This document shows, piece by piece, positions 23,501 to 32,800 of a DNA stretch of 64,000 nt (position 1 is its first letter; each line of letters starts with the position of its first letter). Source of the DNA: Protula sp. h YS-2021 (Eukaryota > Annelida > Polychaeta > Sabellida > Serpulidae). The notes beneath the pieces are model-generated. The model ran no database searches, was not told the DNA's origin, and worked only from the letters and a program-made list of their open reading frames with translations. The stretch spans positions 36,932,723 through 36,996,722 of the forward strand of contig OX457026.1 in the NCBI GenBank assembly GCA_949752745.1. The letters run 5' to 3'. The translations under genes were made by a program, and so were the position numbers.

Positions 23501-24338
23501 CATAATAATCTAAATTCATTCTGAAATATTGAGCCCTCATGGAACTGATACTTCACAGTTTGCTGCTTCAACGATAACAGGTTTCTTCTGACATTATTCC
23601 CTTTCTTCTTGGCAGAAAGGGGATTCTTCGCTTTTTGGCCATATTTCTACTCCTTCGAGGGAACAATCGCCTTTCTTCCGAGAAGAAAACCCGCCCTGAT
23701 ATGCGGAACTATGCGTTACAGTAATTATACACAACTCAACGTCTCCAAACCGAAACGAGCACCAAATAAATGCGAGCTATTTATAAAATTAGAAAAACAC
23801 TTGCTACATTGATACATATATTCTTACGGCTCATTTCTGAGATGAAAACATGAAACAAGAACAGTTTACTTTTGTTTTTCAGTGAAACTGAAATCTTCCC
23901 CGCTGGTTGTGTGTGTGGGTGAAGCAGCTTCAACGTCCATCTTCTCGTCTGTCGCAGAATGTTCCGTCCCTTTCTCCTCGGCTTCAGCGCCCTCCATGTA
24001 AATTAAATCTTGGCTGCTTTGTCCCTCCGATACAAGCCTTTCGCCATTAATAGCGCTTGCTGGCGTTGGAACCTCCGCTTGGCCTGCTGGCTTACCATGA
24101 GGAGACACCCGGCTGTCTTCTTCAGGCTCACCTGCATTGTTGTTCTGAGCATCCTCCTTACTTATTAAGGCTTCTATCGATTCCGTACTTTGCAAAGACT
24201 TCGACGCCTCCTCTACAGTCAGGTTTGCACTACACAGATCCTCTGGTTGATCACTCAAAGAAGACCGTGTCTTGAGATATACGGAGGTGTTTTCCTGGCA
24301 CATGCCTTTGACTGTTGCAAATCCATTCTGTTTGATAC
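16963..24338 (-). CDS. Gene A: integrase-H2C2 / C2H2 / CXXC zinc-finger protein (multi-exon, 5' end and one internal stretch unresolved)
   Basis: Exons read on the minus strand: 24338-23870 (acidic, Ser/Glu-rich), 23412-23262, 21391-21259, 20340-20195, 19853-19789, 19200-19073, then 18516-18438, 18143-18042, 17831-17757 and 17562-16963. Phases agree across all junctions except between 19073 and 18516, where at least one exon is missing from my model. Domains in order: an acidic N-terminus, a GIN1-like module ending in an integrase-type H2C2 zinc site, a C2H2 finger (C-x2-C-x12-H-x4-H), a CXXC finger and a Ser-rich tail ending in ELSEWFQNLS. The combination suggests a nuclear DNA- or chromatin-binding protein. 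The first exon stays open to its splice acceptor at 24338, so coding probably begins upstream. An open stretch at 26958-26776 starting MSLKTCGS is a weak candidate. It lies head to head with gene B and shares its C2H2 and CXXC exon structure and C-terminal motif. Confidence 0.7.
17757..18143 (-). CDS. Gene A exons encoding a CXXC zinc finger
   Basis: Exon 18143-18042 ends in CGKCAGCKVQKNCGKCKFCQ. Exon 17831-17757 continues in phase 0 with KQGCLKRRC. Together they give the eight cysteines of a CXXC domain, the fold that binds unmethylated CpG in CFP1, MLL/KMT2 and MBD1. The KFGG loop typical of strong CpG binders is replaced by a stretch around NGKV, so DNA binding may differ. The intron falls after the sixth cysteine, exactly where gene B has its introns. 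Confidence 0.7.
19073..19853 (-). CDS. Gene A exons encoding a C2H2 zinc finger
   Basis: Exon 19853-19789 (phase 0 to 2) joins exon 19200-19073 through AA|G, a Lys codon. The second exon encodes CSMCGFGTHSRKDYLD then H-x4-H, followed by a CKC. The finger, the trailing CKC and the phase of both bounding introns match exon 31357-31227 of gene B, which encodes CTACGYSTQ and H-x4-H. Confidence 0.65.
19618..19754. mobile_element. pogo/Tigger-like MITE in a gene A intron
   Basis: The left end TAGTGCAACCTCGTTATGAT and the right end (ATAACGGC on the other strand, finishing GTTCTACTA) form imperfect terminal inverted repeats of the pogo/Tigger type with TA at both sides. The element is about 135 bp with no coding sequence. 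It ends only about 35 bases from the gene A exon at 19789-19853. Confidence 0.5.
20195..21391 (-). CDS. Gene A exons encoding an integrase-type H2C2 zinc-binding module
   Basis: Exons 21391-21259 and 20340-20195 join in phase 1 through a split Gly codon. Across the join the protein reads H-x5-H-x29-C-x2-C, with YYWPNILHDV between the pairs. That is the HHCC zinc site of Ty3/Gypsy-type integrases. The preceding part (exon 23412-23262, FLCYGTYPN and RRSIRRT, then LWREVI and LDVIKRMH) resembles the segment before the H2C2 site in GIN1- and KRBA2-like cellular proteins, which derive from Gypsy/Ginger integrases. No catalytic D-D-E integrase core follows. Instead, the next exons encode a C2H2 and a CXXC finger. 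Three phase-compatible introns interrupt the module and there are no stops, so it looks like host coding sequence rather than a recent transposon copy. Confidence 0.7.
21472..22859. mobile_element. DNA element with terminal arrays of CCGAAACGTCT units
   Basis: The left end (21472-21655) is a run of AGACGTTTCGGCCCA-type units, and the right end (22676-22859) is a run of the complement, TGGGCCGAAACGTCT. The outermost 45 bases are nearly perfect inverted repeats. The interior of about 1 kb has no recognised transposase. It sits in a gene A intron (between 21391 and 23262). Confidence 0.65.
22403..22449. repeat. 18-bp perfect hairpin
   Basis: TCAGCTCATAATCCTCTG, an 11-base loop, then its exact complement. 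One mismatch further out the pairing continues for four more bases. It lies inside the 21472-22859 element. Confidence 0.7.
23870..24338 (-). CDS. Gene A exon: acidic N-terminal region
   Basis: This reading frame is open for 155 codons and is rich in Glu, Ser and Ala (for example EEASKSLQSTESIEALISK). The apparent stop at its end is spanned by a donor: the exon ends with AA at 23870 followed by GTAAAC, phase 2. The next exon starts at 23412 with one base that completes AAT. Low-complexity acidic sequence like this is common in chromatin proteins and gives no function by itself. Confidence 0.6.
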
Positions 24339-24499
24339 CTAATTCAGAAAAAAATGGAATAATTCAATGTCGACCGGTAGGTAATCGAAAATGGGGAACT
24401 ATATCACTTCATTTTGTAATAATTCTAAACAAGGGTGACTGGCATTTTATTTTCGGGAACTCTGGAAATTGCTACGAAGTGGCTTACGCTTCAATGCGC

Positions 24500-25604
24500 A
24501 TAGGATTCTACTCGAAATTAAGTGAAGATTTTACAGGAATGATGGCAACACGGTAACCATGCATACAACACCTTCAGGTCACCCAGATCCCTTAAAGTTG
24601 TTACAAAATCCTATTTAGTTAAAATATAGTGTAGAAGAATAATAGCCACTGTTCCACCTTTTGTACACGACAATCAAATTAATCACTCGTCTTTCTTCAT
24701 GTTTGTTTACAAAATCTTGAGTTAAATTATGAAAAGCAGTGTTACGGTGTCAGTCAGATTATGAAAAGGTACTTAACTAGTGCGAAAAAAAAACAAACAA
24801 TATCCGTGTTTCAACAATATCCGTGTTTCAAATCAAATTTGTCCACGAACTGTCGGTCTACAATTTATCTACAATACAGTAATAAACAGGTTTCAAATGA
24901 TTCACTCCTATACTGTTGGAGATCTAGCTCGGAACAGGCACAGCCAAAATAGGGACGCCCAGACGGAAAGACAGACAGAACCTTTTCCTATAGCTCCCCC
25001 TCCCCGGAATAAGGGCCTGAAAAATATAAGGCTGAAAGACAGCCTAGCTGTCAACAGAAGTGGATTGCAGAATTTTCTTTGCTAATGTATGACGAAGAAA
25101 TGTTCTCAATACATGTTTTTTTTTGTTTTGTTTTTTTTTTTGGAAAATTTACAGGGGCTCACCGGGGGTACCTTCGGCGGACCCAGCCGCTTTTATGGAG
25201 CTCCGGTCTCCGTTAATTTCCAGCCCTGCGTAATGACACCTTTCTCAATTTCACTACACGAGTCAAAAGTTCAAATGGCCTCCGGCTCACCCAAGGGTTA
25301 CCCGGATAACAGTTCCGAGTCGATACGACTTTCTGTTATCGAGATATAAGACCTTGTTCAAATTACATGCATATTTTACGTGATGATGCAGCACGATAAT
25401 GTTCCACGACAGAAAAATTTCACACACATTTTACGTAATCACGTCATACACCTTCCTTAATAATGTAACATGCGTCAAAAGTCATACTTTGAGCCTTTCC
25501 TGTGGACTTGTCGTTTCCACTACAATTTTTTTTTTTTTGACAAACGATAAACTACCTACTCTTAAGTAGTACGTCGCTGCTGCTTCTATAGTCCAGAGTC
25601 TTAT
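24500..25604. other. Region between gene A and the Tigger remnant, nothing firm
   Basis: No convincing exon. An open frame at 25089-25349 includes a GC-richer part (GGTFGGPSRFYG) without start context or known domain. An upstream exon of gene A may lie here or further right. Confidence 0.35.
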
Positions 25605-26422
25605 GTGTCACTTGCTACAATACCTACTACGGAGTTTGCTATAAAAACTGAACATTACTCAAATATTCACATTTCAACTGTGAAAACAGCATCGAAAAAG
25701 CGAAAATACAATGATTACTCCATGGATATAAAATTTAAAGTGTTAAAGCAAATAACGAGTAGTGCTAAAACTAGGACACAAATAATGACAGAGCAGGGTA
25801 CCAAAAATAAAAAAACTCTTGCGTCATGGATAAAAAACAAGGATAAAATTATAAGTGATGTAGAAAGTAACTAATTTGAGCCGGACAGAAAAAGTATAAT
25901 AACACACGTTCAAAATTCAGAAACGAATAGTACCGAACGTGTAGAACCGGTGGAGGACAACGAACCTGCCCGTGTTCCCTCAGTTGCTAGCGCTATTCAA
26001 ATGCTAACTGACATACATTTGACTGTTAGTACATGCGAGAATGCTACAGAGGCTTTTAACCACGACAATTTTCTTTTGGACTTTCTGGCTAGAAATCGTG
26101 CGAGTAAAACAAAGCAAACATCAATGAAGGGCTTTTTTAGTGTTCAACAGTGAATTGAAAAACATTGCCTTCGATAGCGAGAACGAAAATGCTTTTAACC
26201 GACGATCTGTGTGTACACATTGAACATGTATTTTTATGAATACCTATGACATATACATGTTTTTGTGTATATGTATTATTTAACTGGTCAGAGTAGACAA
26301 TAAATGTAATAAAACTTGTACAATACACATTTTGTTTTTTTAAGGCCGAAAATTTGACCCCCGGTTAATTCGTACTTACTGACTCGGTCCCGACAAGTAC
26401 GAATTAACGAGGTTCTACTGTA
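25605..26422 (+). mobile_element. Internally deleted pogo/Tigger DNA transposon remnant
   Basis: 25605-25873 encodes a CENP-B/pogo-like N-terminal helix-turn-helix (KRKYNDYSMDIKFKVL, TLASWIKNKDKII) that ends in a stop. 25950-26153 encodes the transposase C-terminal end, finishing TKQTSMKGFFSVQQ; QTSMKGFF fits a PCNA-interacting PIP box. The catalytic DDE domain between them is missing. At 26360-26420 a subterminal inverted sequence and an end reading GAGGTTCTACTG followed by TA match a pogo/Tigger terminus and its TA target. The left terminus was not found. Confidence 0.7.
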
Positions 26423-26718
26423 TTTGAGTCCAAAGGTTTGGCAAATTTGCATCTGGTTTACTAAGTTCATTTATAATTGAAAGTTTTATTGTCCCCAATT
26501 GCGATCTGCGAAGGGGGGGGGGAGAACGAATGGTTACAGTACGGCACATCAAAATTGGTGAAATTGAAAACAACATCTTCCGTGACTAAAAACAATTATT
26601 ATTTGTCAAATATCGCAAAATAATAACTATCTGTGCCGAAAAGGTTGGCAAATTCGCATCCCGCTAATTAGGTTTAGTTAAAATTGAAAATTTTGCTGTC
26701 ACTAATTACGATCTACGA
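26423..26718. repeat. Diverged ~90-bp direct repeat
   Basis: 26435-26513 and 26640-26718 share AGGTTTGGCAAATTTGCATC / AGGTTGGCAAATTCGCATCC, ATAATTGAAAGTTTT / AAAATTGAAAATTTT and GCGATCTGCGA / ACGATCTACGA in the same order. The first copy starts right after the Tigger end. Confidence 0.5.
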
Positions 26719-29700
26719 CAACCAATTCGATCTCCCTGGAGCGAACATCCCTGCGCTCTTTTATCAGTCAGTTCTTTACACCTTTATCTTCCATTCACTT
26801 GAAACTGACTGGACAGTAGTTCTAAGAAGCGGTTCGCTCCTGAAGTTCGACTTCAAATCTTCGCTATATAACGATGTGGAAGTCAACTGCACTCGCTTAG
26901 AGGCATCGCTCTGGCAATTTTGTGCGAAATTCAACGACCCACAAGTCTTAAGTGACATTTGCTAAAGGCCCTCAAAGTACAATGGCAATGGTATACAACT
27001 CCTGCGTTACGCTTTCTTTAAAAGAAAAAAATACGGAAATAACCACAAATCACCCACAATAAAAGACATTTGTTTACACCCAGACAGCGTGTATTCACCA
27101 AAAAACTTTTGAAATGGTATTTCAAACAGTATGGAAGAAACTAAAATTGAAATATGGTGGGTTTACGGAATAAATATATCTAATTCTGCATCTATCGGTT
27201 ATTTGAATATACCGTACGTCATATATTTTACTTTATTTAAATTTTTTGTCGTTTGACTTAGGTCGCATGGCATTTAAAGAACAGAACGTGAACAAACATT
27301 TGGCAGGTGGGTGAGGAAGCTGACTTACTGTACTTTAACGAAGAAATAAAAGATATGCAGCCCGTTTTGCAAAAAAGTATTTTGTACATCAACTTAAGCA
27401 ATTTTTAATAATAGGGACTGATGGATTCGTGCCTCAAAACATATGAAGTTGACTCCTATCAGCGGAACAATGCAACTCTTCGTTGCTCTGACAGAGATAC
27501 CTGGTGTTTTATTTAAATCAGAGCAGACTCGGAGCTTACTTGAGAGGGGCGATAATATACACCATCACACCAAGCCATCAATACCTTTGTTTAAAGAAGT
27601 TAAGTTCGGAAGAAGTGGCTCAATTATTATAGTCGCTCTATAGTTTCGTTTCCTCATTGTCAAATGCTCATAAGAAACTACATAAAACTACATAAAAAAT
27701 GCGTCCTCCATTGTTTACACTTGGAAGCAGTCTACGTGAAGAACTGGTTGTGGTGATTTCGAAATTCGAGAATTCGTATTTGTTACTGCACCAGTAGAAA
27801 ATTTTCCTGTGGACGATGCACAGATGCTTCAAAAAGCATTCCCAATCTGGTCTTTTTCGAAAACGCTGGGGATAGGTCAACCAAATGGAAAATTTTAGGT
27901 TTGTTTCATTCAATTGATAATGATCTAAAAAGTATAAGACACACAGTGATTACTTTCAAATACGCACAACATATTTTTGTTAACATGTTCCTTATAAAAC
28001 AATAAGACATGGGCAGCATCGAATTATATAACTGTCATTCTTAACATAACTTGAAAAAAATATGATTGGCCTGTCATTCAGCATGTGTTCCTTTTGCTAG
28101 CTACCTACACTTTCACGAAGAAACAGATATTTGAAGCAACAGCTTGTTGGATACGCTTTTTGCCGGGTGTTTGATAGGAATGCGTACGGGAATTAATTTT
28201 TGGATTACTATTAACGTTTACACTTACAAAATTATCATTTTTATTATGCCAGAAAATATTTCCACAGCTAACTATCTGCTCTTTATGAATCGATAAATTG
28301 TTATTTGGGTCTTTTGGCTTTGGTTTCTTTCCTCTATGCTGCTTTGCTGTTGTGAATACTGCCGTGGTACGAATTGTTTTTTCTTTTTTTTATTTATTTG
28401 GTTTTGCATTTGGAGCGCTACATCTCTGAAAAAAATTAGACACAACAAATATTAAATCAAGTGAATGATGTAAGCGTAATATATATCCATATTGTAAACC
28501 AGTATTAAATTGTTAGATGCTGTCAGAAAAAGCAAACAGAATAATCCTCTATTATCGTTCAGTATAGGTCTTGATACGTACGAGGCATTTGTCACGATTA
28601 TTGATACAGAGCAAAAAAGCACCATGCAATTTTTTTTGCAATAGCTTTAGTACTGATGCAAATTTGTGTACCCTATATATACCTCGTGCCGCATATCACA
28701 CAACTAAAATGAAGTGCTGATAGCCAAAATTTCAGGGAGTGTTTTTCCCTACCAGATGATAACAGCGCACATGCTCAAACTGAAATCTAAACTTTTTTCG
28801 GGAAGCATAAATTAAAGAAGAGAATTAGAAAAAAGCCTACAAAAGTGTATTTTTCTCTCACACTTCGAAATATTGAGTTAGTCCCTTTATATTATTTAGA
28901 AAAAAAATTGTGATATTATTGAAATGCATTTCTAACTCGTAATATTGCGATCATTATTAATAAGCAAATTCATAGTTTCCAGTGCGAATGCTCAGTAGAG
29001 AATACTCAGGATTGCAGTGGGGATAAAGGTATAAAGAACTGTAAGAAAAACAAAACTCAACATAATTCCATTTAGCCAGAAACATATTCACAAGTTGGGT
29101 TTTAAAGGGATTGAATAATATGTAAAATAGTTTTTAAAAGATCATATGGTGGCTTTTAAAACTAAAAAGTGTGCACGTTAAAAAATTGGAATTTTGATGT
29201 GTTTCTCTTAGCATTTCTTTGTAGTTTAACCTAAAACAAATTGTGGTCAAACGAGACCTGCTTCGAAAAGATCCGAAAGTGCGAATTGGCCAATGAGTTT
29301 CTAACACCAAAACTTTTTTGGTGAGTTTAACTTAGTTCGATGGCCTGGTGCGATCAAATTGTATACGATTAGACGATTTGTTATCCTTTACTAACTTTTG
29401 TAGTGTGTCCTCAAATTTATAAAACACTTCAAAACGACTGCGGTGTTACGATTTCTTTTTAAAAAAGGGAAATAAAAATCGCCATGAATCTCCCGAAACA
29501 ACTGGCATTGGTGTATAAACAGGTAGCATGTTTTATTGGACAATATATTGGAGATAAATATTGATGTGAATTCAAATAAATGTTGAATTAATATAAAAAA
29601 GACACGATGTAGTCTGCGGTTGGACATCTTTGTTGCATGTGATCCCCACAATATTGTTGTTTGAATTGATAATAACACACATTAATATCAAAAGTTATGC

Positions 29701-29830
29701 GGCGGGAGGATCGAACCATTTTACACACCAAGCTTACCTTGTTTTCAGATACCAAAAGGCTTTTTGGGTCTCATGTTTACCAAGGTGACCATGGTAATTC
29801 CTGTAACTTTTCACGTGGAACACACTTGAA
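26719..29830. other. Interval between the 5' sides of genes A and B
   Basis: No confirmed gene. It should hold the promoters of both divergent genes. Weak coding-like stretches are 26958-26776 on the minus strand (starts MSLKTCGS, ends at a possible AAG|GTGTAA donor) and 27443-27643 on the plus strand. No TATA or CpG-rich promoter is obvious. Confidence 0.35.
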
Positions 29831-32800
29831 ATGGCGAACATGAAAAGTGAATGCGACATTGCATCTTTGACTGACATTTCCATTGAGAGTGAACTAAATG
29901 CAATTCAGGGATCTCTGCACTTTAATACGGAATTAAATGTTGAAGCGACTGCTTGTGATTCTGAGCAAAATACAAAGCCGAGGGAAATCCTAGCCGTAGG
30001 TGATCAGTTACCATATAAAAACGCCATAGAGAAGAGGCATCTTAATGGCACAAAGCTGCGCGTTTTACATCCGGACATCTACTCGCAGAAATGTCTCGAG
30101 TGCAAACAGTTCATTGGTCCTGGGCATTTTAAGTAAGTACAGTTGTAAGGACATCCGATATAACGATACTGTTTATAACTACATAATTATCCCCCGTGTA
30201 ACGAGGGGATATAGGTTTCAGCTTGTTTTTCCGTCCGTCTGTCTGTCCATTTTCGTGCAATCTCGTGTCCGGGCTATATCTCCGAAAGTATTTATCGTAT
30301 AGCTTTTTCCTTTGGCGTAGAACGTATGTTGAAGGTGCAACTTCGTATAATTTTTGAAATCGACTAAATATTCTCAAAAATGCGACTTGTCAAAAATGTA
30401 TATTTTCATGGAAACTGGTTTGCACGGAGACAGACTTTGTCCAAACGAGTTCTGCTGAACTATTCAATCCAGCGTTCTGAAATTTTATGCAGTGAATATA
30501 TATAGTAGATGTGCAGCGTCGTATTACTTTTGAAATAGTCCAAATATTCTCAAGAATACGACTTGTCAAAATGTGTATTTTTATAGAAACTTGCTTGCAC
30601 GGAGATAGACTTTGCCCAGACGAGTTCTCCAACACTATTCGATCCAGCGTACTGAAATTTATACGGTGAAAATATATATATTGTAGATGTGCAACGTCGT
30701 ATTATTTTTGAAATCGCCCAAAAATTGTTAAAAAAAATACGACTTGTCAAAAATTTATATTTTTTTTATGTAAACCTGTTGGCGTGGGGATAGATTTTTT
30801 CAATGTTTTGAAATTTTATGCTTTGAAAATATATATATTGTAGATGTGTAACGTCGCATATTTTTTAAATCCAGCAAAAATTGTTAGGCAATGTAGGATT
30901 TTCAGTTTCACCGAATTTACTACCATCCAATGACGTTATGTGTTACACGGGGGATCCTGCTTCACTGAACCTCTAGTTAGCCTGACACACAAAAACTTTT
31001 CCCTGTTTAAAGGTTGTAACGACACGGTGGTCTGTAACGGCATATTTCATCGGCTCCATCGATGTCATTGTAACCAGGTTTTATGGAATGGCTTTGATAT
31101 TGTCCTTTTATATTGTTTAGAAAAACAAATTTCTGATATTATTGAGTTTACGAACTGCCTAATTTGACAGTTTGCCTGTAAAATATGTTGAATGTACATG
31201 TGGTAATAGTCGTACGTTGTTTTTAGTCGAGCGGAATTGCTGCTGTGTACTGCATGTGGATATTCTACTCAGTGCAAAAGAGCACACGCTGAACATAAAG
31301 CAAATTTTCATGAAATTTGCAAGTGCGACCTGCTGACTGTCAAGCGGAATGCCTTAGGTGAGTTTTTCCATCCTGGAGCGAGTTCTCTTTATGTCTGATC
31401 AAACGTATTTATGACCCCTACCGTTCGTGCTGTATGTCAAGCAAAGGTTGTTCTATGTTTTTTTCCATTTCACATTACGAATTATGCTGTATAAGTAAGT
31501 CTCCCCGACCAAAGGGAGACATAAAGTGTTTGTACGTGTTTCGGTATGTTTCAGCCTGTTGTAAACAAATGTTGTGTGCAAGAACGAAAAAGTCCGATCG
31601 ACTTCAAATGTTATTTGATTAGGTTAGGTCGGACGGTTATGTCAACTTGTGACGCATGTTACTTTATTAGGACTGGCGTGTGACGTAAAAATCTTGTTTA
31701 CCAAATTTCTAAGCCGCTGAACGGAGAAAGTTCAGACTTAGTGGGATTCTTGCTTGGTAGGTCCGAAAGATTCTGTCAAATGTGTCATGAGTAAAAGGAA
31801 CGGAAAGTCAAATTCAAATTTTATGTGGGTATTCTTTGGATCAGTCGGCCGGTTCTCTCAACGTTTGACGGATGTGACGAAATTAAGAAAGGCGCATGAT
31901 GTCATTACGTTAAAATCTTGGTGGAATTGTTGTTCAGTAGGTCCAAAAGATTTGCTCAAATTTTATCGCCAGTAGAACGAACAAGTGCGGCGTATGGCGT
32001 CATAACGTAAAATAATAATATGTATTCAACAAGATATTGTGTGCAAAATGTCTCGGTAACAGACAGTCATAGCAATTTCAAATTTTATGTGGGTATTCCT
32101 TGGGTCAGTCGGATGGCTGTGTCAACTTCTGACGGATGTGGCGAAATTTGGAAAGGCGCATGACGGCATTACATTAAAATCTTGTATGTAAGATTTTTCA
32201 GTCGCTGACCATCGGAAAAAAATGAAACTTAGTGGTTTTTTGCTTGCTAGGTCCGAAAGATTCTGTCAAATTCTGTCGCGAGTAGAACGAACGAACACTG
32301 CACATGGCGTCACCACGTAAAATATGCATATAATTTGAACAAGATGGACAACTTTTGATGCCCGTAGTGAAGTTAAGAAAGGCGTCATTACGTAAAAAAA
32401 ATTATCTGTTGTCAAGCAAAATAAATTGAAAGCGGAAAGTCGGATCGACTTCAAACTTGATTGTAGTTATTCCTTGGATAGGTTGCATGGTTTTTGCAAA
32501 GCAATAAACCAGTAAGGAAAGCGTCACAAGTCACTGAGGGAAGTCAGATGTTTGCAGTTATGATGAAGAATGCCTTTCTAGTGCTTTTTGATCAATTTAA
32601 ATGAACGAAGACTAGGTAATACAGCATGGTTATAACTACACTTAGGATACTGACTGTTACCATAACCTTGGGTAAAGGGGTTAAGGTTGCGTTAAGAGTC
32701 GTATCTACATTAGATGGCCGGAGGGTGGGCGGGGGGGGGGGGGGGTTACGGTTAGCGTAAACAAAAATCATCAATGAAGTACGGACGTGGTAATGCAGCG

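Noticed and set aside
23866..23868. TAA as the true stop of a separate gene ending at 23866
   Set aside because: A GTAAAC donor overlaps the stop and the resulting phase 2 end fits the next exon at 23412 exactly.
25089..25349. 86-codon open frame with a GC-richer core
   Set aside because: Its start is in a poly-T tract and no domain or phase-compatible neighbour was found.
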